Below, one piece after another: positions 11,520 to 23,956 of a stretch of DNA of 64,000 nucleotides (the first letter of the stretch is position 1; every line of letters starts with the position of its first letter). Under the pieces are notes generated by a model, which made no database searches, was not told the origin of the DNA, and worked only from the letters and a program-made list of their open reading frames with translations. Origin of the DNA: Flammula alnicola (lineage: Eukaryota; Basidiomycota; Agaricomycetes; Agaricales; Strophariaceae). Location: the NCBI GenBank assembly GCA_015499995.1, contig JADNRV010000026.1, positions 186,001 through 250,000 of the forward strand. The letters are read 5' to 3'. The position numbers and the translations under genes are program-made.

Positions 11520-12265
11520 ATTCAGTTTTATGCCTCTCTGTGGGTCTCGAGTTCTCGACCTGACCCTTCAAGGACGCCTTAGTGCAAATGGCAATGCACA
11601 GTTTGAAGAAATGAAATAATAAAATATCGTTCTTTCATCGACGAAACCATTGTCTTTATTTAGTCTCTAGTAAGCACTTATTAGCTCCTGTTGACCACTT
11701 GTTAAAAGTTGTTTCAAGAAATACAAGGCTTGGCATAATAACTCTCAGGCTTCACGTGACTCTGCGGAGGCAGATTTTCTAAATTTCTTTCGGAATTCCA
11801 TAAATAGAGTGGAGTCTGCTTCCATTTGTCGATTCTTTTGTTTCTTTTACCTCGCTGTCCCCTGCGCACAGATCCTGGTACCAAGCACCCGCAACGGCGT
11901 AGACACCATCCGATCGTTGAAAACTCAGAGATCCCACTGCCGCCTGCAGCAACGACCGATATTCACCGCAGTCTGCTGGTCTATACACTCAACTGCTCGG
12001 TGTTCTCAGAGCCAAGAGGAGACAGACATTCAAAGCCGCCACATGTCGAGTGCGTAATCCTGCTCCGAGAATAAGCTTAAACGACTAATAAATGTCCTTG
12101 GCAGAAGCATAGATTCATATTCATTTCAGCACGAAGCATCTCACTCGACGAGGACGCGGAGCGCCTCGATTAAAATAGCAAGCTATCGTATCGCCACCTT
12201 GTGGATCAAGCCAACAAATAGAGAGGTCAACCCGTTACTATTGCAAATAGACTAGCATTCAGGGA
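11520..12265. other. Intergenic region, no supported gene
   Basis: Only overlapping short ORFs on both strands occur at about 11780-12070, none resembling a known family. The region probably holds the promoter and 5' UTR of the gene starting near 12266. Confidence 0.5.
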
Positions 12266-13091
12266 ATGGTAAGTAACCTTGAACCTGCCACTCCTATACA
12301 ATGGGCATGATAGATAAAATTCCTCGTAGGCTTATTTAATGACCAAGGCATCTAAGAGCCCGGAGCGACTTTCACGCTATTCACGGTTTAAACCTTCGAC
12401 ACCTATCGAGATACCTATATGCCGCAGGCCAGCTGCGTCATCATCTCCTTCTCCTGACGGACATCCCGCATCCCCAGACATGCTATTTGAGATGTCACCG
12501 GTGTCATCTAACTCTCCACCATTATCTTCAGTATACCCTACCTCTCGATCAAACGAAATAAACAATCACGAACCATTTATGTATCATGTCCCTACTTTTA
12601 GACCCTGTCCTGCTGGACCGGGAACTGGCACACAACTGCGACGAAAATTTTCCCGCCAACGCGTTATGCCCTCCAGACACGATAGTGGCACAATCCCACT
12701 AGCAGCCGAATTGGCTGAAGCTCGCCACACAAAGAGCTATACGTTGCCACGATCGGAGGACGTCCATGCTACTTTCCCGCAGCATCAGCATCGCGGTATG
12801 GAACAAACTCCGTCCACCACCAAAATCACTGGGTTTTCACCGATTAATGACCATCACCCACTCGCCTTTGATCAGCCTTCCCGGCCAACCATACCCCTGA
12901 ATCCTCCTCCGCGTAGATCGTCTTATTCTTCATTACCGTGGATTCTTCCAGGAAAAAGTGATCGCTACGAGGACGATGTGTCCTATTCCCAGGTCGATCC
13001 GAGTGCCTTCGAGTTTCGGCGCCATTTACTGCGCCGAATAGAACATCAAGACCCGTCTCGATTCAAAAGCCTCCATTCGCAGTGCTTTTAA
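12266..13091 (+). CDS. Hypothetical Ser/Pro-rich protein
   Basis: The main exon encodes about 250 residues rich in Ser, Pro and Arg, with SSSPSPDGHP, PPRRSSYSSLPWILPGKSD and a C-terminus EFRRHLLRRIEHQDPSRF. An ATG at 12266 sits directly on a strong donor (GTAAGT); a 61-nt intron to the TAG at 12327-12329 joins it in frame to AYLMTKASKSPERL, so I extended the gene to it. The alternative start is the ATG at 12339. No domain, signal peptide or membrane segment is visible, and the sequence looks mostly disordered, as in regulatory or cytoskeletal adaptor proteins. I do not recognise the family. Confidence 0.6.
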
Positions 13092-16000
13092 CGGACCACT
13101 GTGGGTATTGAACACTTTTCGCTGCATCGGTAGGTGAATCTGTTCGTTTGTGTACCGAGCGTGAAGCACTAATTTGTTTTACTAGGTGCTTGGCTGTACC
13201 TCGGCGACAATCTATTCTTACCACAGATTTGTCCGCAAAAACGTTACCCTATTATCTATTATATTTCCTGGAGGCTTTGCTTCCTTATATTCGTCTAATA
13301 CCCTCGCATCGCATTATTGGAATCATCATCATTGTTACTTGCACTCATCCAGATACCTCCTAGAAATAACATTCTGTTCAATATCACGTTCTTCCTATCT
13401 CATTGATCCTTCATTAAACCTAGATATTCCGTGTTTCCAGCAGCTCTGTTCTCCAATTCAAACCCTTGAATCTCCCGCATGATAGATAGGGATCTATTCT
13501 CTCCGTGCGCTGTCTCGCTTTATGACAATTCCTTGCGCCATTTAGATATACACCGATGGGCGTAAGCCGCCGTTCGATTGCGTGAATGCGTGAAAATAGA
13601 TACCAGTGACCATTCGTGATATTTGTTTCCGCGGCCTGGCTTCAAGTTTGTTATCGGTTCTGTATGTCGAAATAGGAGGACAGGGTTATTGATAGTGGTA
13701 TTGAACAACATGCCAGATTGACAAGCGGTGTGAATAAAATAGAGGGCGGATTTCGTTGCTTCTGTACATCATGATGAACAAAACAGTAAAGTCACCAATG
13801 AAGCTGCAGGAAGCCAGTGAGATACATGGGAAAAACACCTTGGTGCGATCTATTTTTAGCTTAAGTGTTCATATAAGGACATGCTCAGGAACCCACTGGC
13901 GATCACTATTATTCCACTAGGCGATTGACTCCCACAAGTAACGATCCATTAGGAATATTGCTCATCATGATCATCAAGCAAGCTCGGCGGATCATATAGA
14001 TGGAAGAACTTACTTGAGAAAGTAAGTAAAGTAAAGATTGGGCGAGGCCCATCGGGCCTGTTTCACAATTGTGCTGACTTTTATTGACCGGAGAGATCGC
14101 ATTGATTCGGGCGTCTCGACTCTACTTGGTAGGTCCTCATCACATTTAGCTGCTGGGAATTCTTTTCCCGCATTTCGTGATAAATGCGATCCTGTGTATC
14201 CCGAGTCCAATTTTGCCCGTCAGTTCATCACGACTTGTGTTGGGAACCTAAGGTTGAAAATGGACGTTGGCCAATTCATGGTGACTCACAATCCTTGGAC
14301 CTCGCGTCTTGCTCTAGGAGGACGGCGGAATGGTTTTCAGACCGCCCGATAGCACTTAAGCCAGTATGAGTGCATCGGAGTATAGATGATCAAATTTTAT
14401 TCATGGACCCATGTGCCCTCATCTGAAAGGATGATCTTGTTCTCATCTTTAACCTTTCATAAGTATTTCTCAAGAGTTCACGCACTAATCTTTGATGCAT
14501 GTGCTTGCTGACTCCAACGTTAACACTGACAAGGTGCGCCGGGCACTTTAATAAGAGTCTTAAGGCGTCACCTGAAGGCTGTGAAGTTTCCTGGCCCACC
14601 ATCAGCAGATTGCCAGCTTCTTGATGTTAGTGTTCAAAAGCAGACGTCCTCAAGGCAGAATGCGTAAATCAACGCCCGCGAGTTTACAGTGACAAGGAGA
14701 ACAATCATAGTTCGTTGACGAGGCTGTGCTTGTTGTCTTGACACCGATTTGACACCACTGAGCGGGTTGTATAATGTTAGCTGCAAGCTCCACATAGGAG
14801 CCCGTAATTATACAAGGAAGCCGTGGAGCTTTAATCGAAGCTTAGTATTATAATATCCAAGATCTTGAATCACTCTGCGTAGGGTCCTAACTTCGAGTGT
14901 AAAAATCCGAGTCAGAGGCGGCCCATGGTCACGGCCAAAGGATTGGAAATGAACCGGGGATACCCATGAGCACCTTACTAGCCTCCTCCAAGCCTGTTGA
15001 CATCGCTTACAAGATTAGATATTTTTACATCTTCCAGTGACCCAGAGGGTGGTACTCCGCGAGGACAAGGATATTCACACAGACATTTGCTTTTCACGTA
15101 GGACCAAGTAATCGAACATGTTCGGTTAGTATTCGATTGAGGAAAGATGAAAGCCGCCGAGTGAGAATTATTCACAGGGGAAAGAGAGAGCGTCATTGAC
15201 ATGATGATTTTCCAGTTTGCCGAGCCTACCAGCGCACTGAATGATGGATTGCGCAGGATGAGTAAGTCAATCTGCGATCCATCCGCCCACACAGTTCATT
15301 TAATTATTGAGCGAGCTGAAAGATCAAGCGATTGACCTGAAATATGTGAAACCAGAGACAGAGATATAATAGACTCGTTATCAGATGTACTTCAATGCTT
15401 TTGTGGGTGGTGTTGTTCCAGACTTTCTTTGTGCCGGATGCCGAAGTGCAATTAATCATGAGAGCCTGAGCACCACCGCTGGCTCCAGCACCCTCGAAAT
15501 GGGCGGCATATCAGAGATAACATGGTAATAAACCGTAGAATCGTTTTAATTTGTTGTCTCTCCGCCGTGACTGACGGGTCCAACTGGCGCGGTGTCGTTG
15601 CAAGTACCAGGTTGGCAGAAAAAATCATTGAAGCATTCTTGGATAGCAGGAAGCATCAGAATAGACCAGAGAGTCCAATAGACATAAGGACGCATCCTGA
15701 CGTATCAGGGCCGTGGTGGGATCTAGATAGGCTTTTTGAAAGATTACGATTCACGAGGAGGAACAGACAAGGTCCTCGGGTGCAGCAGAGGATATGTTAA
15801 ACTGGGGTTGAGCCTAAGAAAAGGCCTCCTACCGACAGGTTCGTAAAATTGTGCCTTGGGTAGATCAAGACATTATCGGAGCTCAACATCGGCAAAAGTG
15901 TGTCAATGCGCAGCGACTTTAAGCAACTCAATGAATGTATGGGGAACGACCAGCTTTCGTCGACGCCGAGGAGGACCTTCCCGAACAATCAATATGGATC

Positions 16001-16387
16001 AGGGCATCATTAAAGTCTAACTTTGGTCTCAGGATCGACGCGCAGTACGATAGTGGTTTGACAGGCAATTATGGTTCGGAATGCCCACGGGTGAACCGGA
16101 ATCAGTCAGGTTGTTGTCACGATAGGAGGAGCCAATATCCGGTCGGGTGAGCTGAAAAAGTCCGCGTAACACACCAGCTTAGAAAAATCCAACTCGGGTG
16201 AAGTTCAAGCAAAGACTTAGGGGATTTGGATGCGGTGAACAATGAAAAGTTTGTCGGACATGTCATTGTCCTTTCGACTATCGCGGTCACATGATGGTTC
16301 CACCGTGTTCAACAACGATCAACAATAGTCCGCTCAGTCGTTTACTGACGCTCTCAACCATCCTGCCTAAGGGCTGTCTCGCCGACC
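13092..16387. other. 3.3 kb gene-poor region
   Basis: All frames are broken by frequent stops. The longest ORFs (about 60-104 codons, for example 14038-14352 and 15522-15800) carry no motif that I recognise, and those on opposite strands overlap. The end of the region (about 16200-16387) is presumably the promoter of the Cdc11/Nud1-like gene. I see no repeat or RNA gene in it. Confidence 0.5.
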
Positions 16388-19300
16388 ATGTCAAGCGCCC
16401 ATGCGCCAGCCTGGCAAACCGAAGAACTACAAGACGAATGGCCTGAGGAAGAGGATGGCAACGATGTCAACAATATCTCTTATGGCACTCAATCAGTCTC
16501 TCTTACTGTACCTCTGAGCACACAAATCCACACTACGACTGACTTTGAACCCGACCCTACACCATCTTCCAACAAATATCAAGGCGTTGGAACATTTCTA
16601 ATCCGTGAAGATGTTCCCAAAGCCCCATTACTCCCGAAGACCCCAGGACGAAACAACAAGGGCATGATCAAGGACTTTTTTACCCCTCTGCCACTCGAAA
16701 GGATGTTCGAACCTCCGTCACCTCCCTACCAAACAGAACACAAACCCAAAGTCTCGAATCCAAGTCCTCTATCTGCGTCTGGAAACCCTGTCGAAACGAA
16801 CAAGGAGACGGAGGACGAAATCGTGGAGACGGATATGCCAAATATGAACTCTTTCCATGGCCGCAAGGCGAGTATGGCCTGCCAATTCACTTTCTCAGTA
16901 CCTCGAGATACATCTTCTCGACCGACCAGCACGCACAGTGGCGCGTACCCGCAAGCTCAAAGTACACCAAACCCTCCCTTTCCCCCCAAGGCCGTCGCCC
17001 CTCCAACCGACCCTCGGCTACGTTTATTCCAATTCCAGTATGACACGTACACCAGGGAACATCTTTCGGCTTTAGTGGACTCTATTGCCATCAACACGCC
17101 TTCTGGGACAGGAACGACTGCGACACCTACTAGTTTCAACAATGCATTGTCTCGTGTTTCCGAAGTGACTGGTACAGCTGCCAACATGTCTCATATGCGC
17201 AGTACGAAGCGTGTTAAACTCAGTCCTTCTAGCGACCTGTATGGCGAAGGTGCTGGCACCCGAGCCACCATCACGCGTCCGAAAATCTTCGGCAAAGATT
17301 ATGTCGGAGAGTCGCGCTCCTTGATGCAGCAAATCAAACAAGCAAGGGATTTTTCAACAATATCAACAGTTGCTAGTGCTGAAAGCAATTCTCCATATAT
17401 CACTCACGAAAACATTAACGACGAGAACCACCGAAATACCAGCCGCAAGAATATATCACCTCCAGGTAATTATCCCCGAAATAAATGACGATTTCCATAT
17501 TAACATCCTGAGTATTTCGTAGCATCTGTGCGCCGACCCTCCTTCATTTCTATACCCGAAAATGCCACCAACCCCTCTACATCATCTGGCACGGTGGCTT
17601 CGAAAGCCAGCTCGTATTCCTCAATCGGATATCGACAGAAAGCGGAAGCTCTCATGGAACAGATCAAGAAAGGCCAGAAACGTGTCTTTTCTGGCGATTC
17701 AGAGCTGTCACACGTTACAACTCATGTCGAGGAGCACACGAACTCTTCGTATTCTGGAAGCATCAAAACCATCCCCGATGGAAAGGAAAACCATGGGCAT
17801 TTGCATCGGCGAACATCTTCAAAGTCGAATTCAATACGCTCGCGAGCTAGCCCGCGAATATCTCACCACCGCGGCATTGAAGACATGGAGTTGGTCCACA
17901 ATCTATCCCGCATATCTATTCGAGAACAACCTCCAATTGTTAATATCACACTAATGCCACCAACCAATGTATTGCCACCACCTACACGCCATGAATCAGA
18001 ACGACCGTCTCATCCTCCATCTACTCTTGCACCCCCATCATACCCTTCAACATCTATTCGTTTAATGACAAACGAGGACCTTAATAGATTTGTATCATCA
18101 AGTACTGCGTCTGGAACCACTCTTACTGCGGGTAGTGCACCCTCTTTCGTGAAGCATGCCGGTCCTGCTCACATTCGAACCATTGCACCGGCCGACCTTC
18201 CATCTCTGCCCGACAGGTTCGGCGATATGTTATTCGACAAGGTGATGATGCGCTGGGTAAAAAATACCGCGAAAGCAACCATGGATCATGAAAAATCCGC
18301 CACACAAGCTGGAGAAGTTTCAGATGATCCCTTCGGCGACATCGAAAGCTTGCGGGATGATTCGCGACAAGGAGAAGACGAGGTGCTTCACGTGAGGTCG
18401 GGAGAGGATGTTCCTGGCGGGCCAGCAGAGATGAGCATCATAGAGGAACAATCTGAAGTTGAGGACGAAGAAGAGATGGAACTGTCCAACTTCTCGACAG
18501 ATGCATCAGCCCATATCGTCAATCTTATGACAGGCGTTGATACCGACGGCTACGAAGATGAAACGACGGACTCGGAAGACGACAACGATGATCTGCACAC
18601 GGCTACGCAGGCAGAAATTAACGACATCGACTTCGATTCGGAATTAGAGGATTCGCCGTCCCGAAATAACCTCATCGACGTGCGTGAGGTGAACGCCGAC
18701 CCCGGTCAACAACAACAGCAGCGTCAGTTTCTCAGCGTCCAAACGCAAGTCGTCACCCAGACATCGGTCAGTTTTAGTACGCCGAACCGTGGGAACTCGG
18801 GTCTTTCGGCAGGCACGCCGATCATCAAGTCCGCGCTGAAGAGCAATAGCGCGACGCCGACCTCCGCGATGAAAAGCGCTGATCGGCGGTATTATCAGAC
18901 GCCGCTTCAGAGGCTGGCGCATCGTCGGTCGGTCAGTTTCTCGGACGGCAAGCGGGATGGTCCCATCCAAGGTTCGAACGTTTCCGTTAATTGTTTGCAT
19001 CACTTCTCCGTCTAACGTCGTGTCCATGGCTGTCCATGTCTATAGGGATAACAGCTTCTGGCGGGACCGTGCAGTCAATAAGGTCAAAACGGATAGCGGA
19101 CATGATGAATGCTCTAGAGGACTCTGGTTAGTTCTCTCATTTTTTGTTCCCTCTCGAATTCTTTGGAGCTGTACTTAGGTTATTACCCATTTGTCTGATA
19201 CAGATTTAGACGAGGAAGATTCTCCTTCCAAAGTCAGCAGTTCTGGACGGCCAGAAGAACTGCAACCGCTTAGTGCTCGACATGTCAGTAACGTGGCCAG

Positions 19301-21555
19301 TACTTCGAAGGCCCAGTCTCCACGGAGGGTTTTCTCGCGTTCATATAGTCATAGACCCTTGCCTGGAAGACAAAGCTTCGCGAAGGCGAACGGGACATTC
19401 CTGACGGAGTGCTCGTTCGGTGTCGCTCATGATAGGCTGGTGGAAGTGATTACGGACGTCCAGCCTTTTGAGCCGCATTGGGAGGAGCTCGGCTCTATTG
19501 ACTTGTCAAACGCAAAGCTGGAGAGCGTCGCCAGATTAAAGGAGTTCCTACCGCGACTTGACGCGCTAAACTTGTAAGTCTCAAATGGAATCTGTCAGGA
19601 TGAGTTTGTTTGTATTAATGTTTTCCGTTCATTTCGTCGTCGGGAATTAGGAATCGGAATGAATTGGCGTGGCTGAGTGGGATTCCAGCAAGTGTGAGGA
19701 CACTATCTGTCGCGAACAATTGGTGGGTGAAATTTCCGAGTTCATTTTCGCTTAGCAGTACCACCTCCGTTATTTTTGCCAGCGGCTGACGACCCTGGTT
19801 TTCTTTTGCAGTCTTACAGGGATCACATCGTATAGTCACCTGCTTAACCTTGAGAATTTGGACATTAGTCATAACGAGGTGGAATCTTTGCGTCGTACGT
19901 CGTCCCTATCCTTTGAAGTATTTTCGTACCCACCGTAATTCACCCCTGGTGGATAACAGAGCTAGAATGTCTTCGGCATCTGCGAGAGCTCAAGGCGGAC
20001 GGAAACAAGATAACGGGCCTTGATGGACTCCAACGCATGGATGGCCTCGTGAAGCTCAGCGTACAGGGAAATAAGATCCAGGCCGTTGACCTTGGCCAGT
20101 ATCGATGGTTCGTAGAGCCCGGGGTTTCCCATCATCATTTGAGAAAACTTAATACTAATCCAAGATTGATAGGAACCGGCTGGAGATGCTGAATATCAGC
20201 CATAATCGTCTTGATAGCATGCAAGGGCTCTCATCATTGCACTCGCTGATAGCCTTGAACGCGGGTGAGAGATTCTTTGGACATGAGTTATGATTCGATT
20301 TGCATTGCTGACGAACACCAAAAAAAATAATCCGTGATATCCAAAATTGTTCTTTCTTGGATTGAACATTTATTCTTTTTCATTTGTGGCTGATTAGATA
20401 TGAACTGTTTGGGCGAGTTGGGGGTGAGCGACGGCATGCCACGACTTCGCATTCTGCGTGTCAGTGGCAATCGCCTGCATAATCTCGATGTTGGTGCCAT
20501 GCCCAACCTTCGCACGCTGTATGCGGATAACAATGCGCTTGCGGCTCTCGTAAAAGTGGATCGCCTGACTAAACTGGAAAACTTGAGCCTGCGGAATCAG
20601 AGTGGACGAGGGCTGTAAGTGCAAACACCACCACCACCCTTCCTTCCATGCTGATCTTGATAGAGAAACTAATCCCGGTATTGCTAGTAACCTTTTGACC
20701 CGTGATGTTCGCGATGTAAAGCGTCTGTACCTGTCTGGTGAGAGGCCTTCCTTTCTCTGTCGCGTTTCTTTTTTCTTTTCATTTTATCTGTCCATGCGGA
20801 GCACGAGGCCGTTATTCTGACGCAGGTTTTTGTTCGCCTGGCGTAGGTAATCCCCTTAAGCCTAATTTCCTGGAGGAGCCGTGCTACAACATGGTATATT
20901 TGGAGCTGGCTGCATGTCGGTTGACCGCGCTTCCCGAGGGAATTGCGAGGCTGCTACCGAATCTGAGGGTGCTAAATCTCAACTACAACTTCCTGGAAGA
21001 TGTTCGGCCGCTGGAGGGCCTCACGAGGTTGCAAAAGCTGACCATTATTGGGTCTCGGCTGAAGAATACAAAACCTCTGATCCGTCTGCTACAACAGATG
21101 CCAGATGTAGAAATGTTGGACTTCAGGTACGTGATACTGGACTTTACATGTTCTTTCTCTATCGATTGTGCATTTTCCTTCCTTTGGTTCGGGCGTGGGG
21201 GCAAGGCACATGGCGCCAGCGGAATAAAGTTTGTTCCAGAATGGAGACTGACTCTTTCCATAGGATGAACCCGTGTACATTGGGATGGTACCTGCCGCTG
21301 CTTGTGAAGGATGTACCTGGGGCGCTGCAGCCCTCGGAGGGAGATGGTCGGGATGATGGCGGCCGTGCATGGCTGGAGCTGGATTGTAAATTCCGGCGGG
21401 ATCTGCCGGATGCATCATACATCGGAAGACTAGCGTACCGAGGGCTAATCATGCGGGGGTGCAGACGGATACGGATGTTGGATGGGGTGGGGGTGAGTGA
21501 GAAGGAGCGGACAAAGGCGCAGAGACTGCTGGAGGGGATTCTGGGTGCCAGTTGA
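16388..21555 (+). CDS. cdc11: Cdc11/Nud1-type scaffold of the septation initiation / mitotic exit network (leucine-rich repeat protein)
   Basis: Two long Ser/Thr-rich exons (from 16388 and about 17523) start MSSAHAPAWQTEELQDEWPE and hold acidic and basic low-complexity stretches. They are followed by many short exons encoding a leucine-rich repeat domain: IDLSNAKLESVARLKEFLPR, LSGIPASVRTLSVANN, LLNLENLDISHNEVESL, LEMLNISHNRLDSMQGL, LRILRVSGNRLHNLDVGAM and LLPNLRVLNLNYNFLEDVRP. The C-terminus has NPCTLGWYLPLLV, FRRDLPDASYIGRLAYRG and RIRMLDGVGVSEKE. A disordered N-terminus plus a C-terminal LRR with this tail is the architecture of S. pombe Cdc11 and S. cerevisiae Nud1, which anchor the SIN/MEN kinase cascade at the spindle pole body and so couple mitotic exit to septation. 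The frame is kept through at least ten introns. Stop at 21553-21555. The family call is strong; exon borders are approximate. Confidence 0.86.
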
Positions 21556-21865
21556 TCGAGGATTTTTGGACATGTTACATCACGGATTTGCGTACCTATG
21601 TTGCCGTAAGATGAGCTGGGTTGGTTTGCTCAGTTTGGGTTGGAATGTACATGATCAATATAACCCGGTTTGGGACGAGATCTGATTAATTTTGTTTGTT
21701 GTTTTGATTGTATGTATGTAGGATTGTTCCTAGATTGGGAGGACGATCTTATTCGCGCTCCCACAGTTATTGCCTATTTTTGCATTATCAGTTAAATAGC
21801 GCCGTCCGTGGATGCTTTTTGCCAAACGAGCCCCGCCCCTGTCGTTGCTTTTTGTTGATACTTAG

Positions 21866-23956
21866 ATGCCGACAGCAGACCTCCCCCACTCAGACGGCCA
21901 GCTGAACAACTATAACGTTGCACAGTTGCAGTTTGCCCTGTCAGTCTCTCCTGCCCTGTCAAACTGTCACCATATCTAACCTCTTCTCCAGTTCTTCAAA
22001 CAACGAAAAGGGCTCCGACGATAATATCTCTTTCCTCCACGACATTTCGCCCTCTGGGTCACCAGCCATCATGTAAGTTCACCTAAAAAATATCCATCAA
22101 AAAAAATTATAACAGAGCCTCGTTCAGTCCTGTAGAATCAGACCATCTGGACTACGATTCGCGCCGTATGTCCAGTTCCGCTACCTCCAACGCGGACACA
22201 GACAGCAGCATCCTCTCAAGGGGAGAGAAGCGCTCGCTCACCCCGGGTGACTCCCCGCTGCCCAAAAAACAACGCAACTCGGACGACCAGAGCAACTGGG
22301 ATATCGACTCCTCATCGGCCAGTCTCCTACGGGCGCCCAGGACAAGATTTCGAACGATGCTGGCATCGATCACTCCAGGGTCCAACTCCCTTCCATTTTC
22401 ACGACTTTTGAAGATAGCTATCGACATGAAGGACGTCGCGCCTCTCTCCCAATGCTCCATTCCGAGAGTCGCGTCAGGCACGCACCTTATCCTCCAACGA
22501 ATCTACGACAAAATTACACGCCCGGCAACCTCTCATCTTATTCCTTCCCCGCTAATGGCGACGATTCTGCCAGCGACAGAATTTCTGGCCGTCCCAGGGT
22601 CTCTACCGATCTTAATTTCAGCAACAGCAACAACAGCAATTCCGGTGTGACGAACTCTTATGATTCGCCATATCCCAACTCTGGTTTGTCCAACGGCACT
22701 ACCCCTTCCAGCTCGTTCTCATCCTCTCATTTTAATTCCCCTTTAAATTCGGATATCCGAACTCCAGGATTGTCTCCTTATTCTGAATCAGAGAATTGGA
22801 ATGCGTCTCCGTCTGGCATTGTCCGCCCTAGTTCCACTCCGGGACAGCTATCAAGTCCGGCCGTGAAATATGATGATGGTTTACGCCATGCTTCCTTTAG
22901 CGCCCCCATGTCCCAGGCACAGATGTTTGCAGGTTCGGCTCGCATTTCGGGACAGCATGATCGTAGGTCTTTGTCAGGGATAAAGAGCGAGTGGTCTTTC
23001 CCAAATTCTTCTGATTTTGTCCTCCCATCTGGAAACCCTCACTATTCTCCCTCCTTGGGCCCAGCTACCCCCAACATCTCTGTCTCCTCCCCTTCGCGCT
23101 CTCCCTCCTCGATGCCTTCCTCCACCCTCGTCGATCGTCCCACACGTAAGCGGGGCAAGCTTCCCAAGGAGACCACCGATTACCTCAAGGCCTGGCTCCA
23201 TCGTCACTCGGATCACCCATATCCGAGTGAGGAGGAGAAAAAGCAACTGTGCCATGCTACAGGCCTCAGCATGAGTCAGGTCTCCAACTGGATGATCAAC
23301 GTTAGTCTCCATCGCGCGCTCATTTTTATTATCCGTCTAACATTCTTTCTTCTATTCTCCAGGCTAGACGTCGCATCCTTGCGCCCGCCCATCGCGCAGC
23401 GTCGGGCCCGACCACGACCGCCCCCTTCCCGCCCTCAGGCAGGAGCGCCTCGTTGTCTGGTCTTCTCGACCCCATCGGCAGAAGAGCATCGATGCCAGCC
23501 GCCGAAGCCCTGCAGCTCTACCACCCCATGACGCTGCAGTCGATGCCCAACAGCCCCAGCGGGCACCATCACCACTCCTCCGACTACATCGGGGGACCCT
23601 CGCGACACATGTTAGGCATGTCCTCGCGCTCGAGCCATCACCATCTGGGCGGCGTCTCGGAGTACAACCAGAGCCGACATATGGGCCTCTATGTGCCCAG
23701 CCACAGCACGCATGGGGGCTCGGGTCACACGCCGTCATCCCAGTACATGTCCTCGGACGTGCCCCTTTCTGCGCCGCCCTCGTTGTCGAACAACCCCTTC
23801 TCGTCGCATAGCTCGCACCAGTCGTCTGGGCAGCAGAGCATGTACCCTTCCCTCCTCCCAAGCCCGCGCTCGACGAGCCAGCAGCAGCAGTATTTTAACG
23901 ACGGCCCATCCCACTCTGGCTCGGGGTCGGGTTCGGGCTACGCGACGCCTCAGTGA
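21866..23956 (+). CDS. TALE-class homeodomain transcription factor
   Basis: The homeodomain is at about 23150-23400: RKRGKLPKETTDYLKAWLHR, HSDHPYPSEEEKKQLCHATG, LSMSQVSNWMIN and, across an intron, ARRRIL. The extra residues between helices 1 and 2 (the HPYP region) define the TALE/KN class, and WMINARRR is recognition helix 3 with the DNA-contacting Asn and Arg. The rest is Ser-, Pro- and His-rich and looks disordered. The probable start is MPTADLPHSDGQLNNYNVAQ at 21866, followed by two short introns. Near 22320-22335 the evident coding frame shifts by one base (SNWDIDSSSAS, then SPTGAQDKISNDAG, VQLPSIFTTFEDSY) without a plausible intron; this is either a sequence error or a lesion. Unlike mating-type HD genes there is no partner gene here, so a developmental or stress regulator is more likely. 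Confidence 0.82.

Noticed and set aside
15522..15800. ESPIDI string resembling the QSPIDI motif of alpha-carbonic anhydrases
   Set aside because: Neither the upstream nor the downstream residues show other carbonic anhydrase blocks (no histidine zinc ligands), and the ORF is only 92 codons.
21866..23956. Homeobox gene as part of a mating-type (HD1/HD2) locus
   Set aside because: There is no divergently transcribed second homeodomain gene, and the neighbours are not the usual mating-type flanking genes such as the mitochondrial intermediate peptidase.
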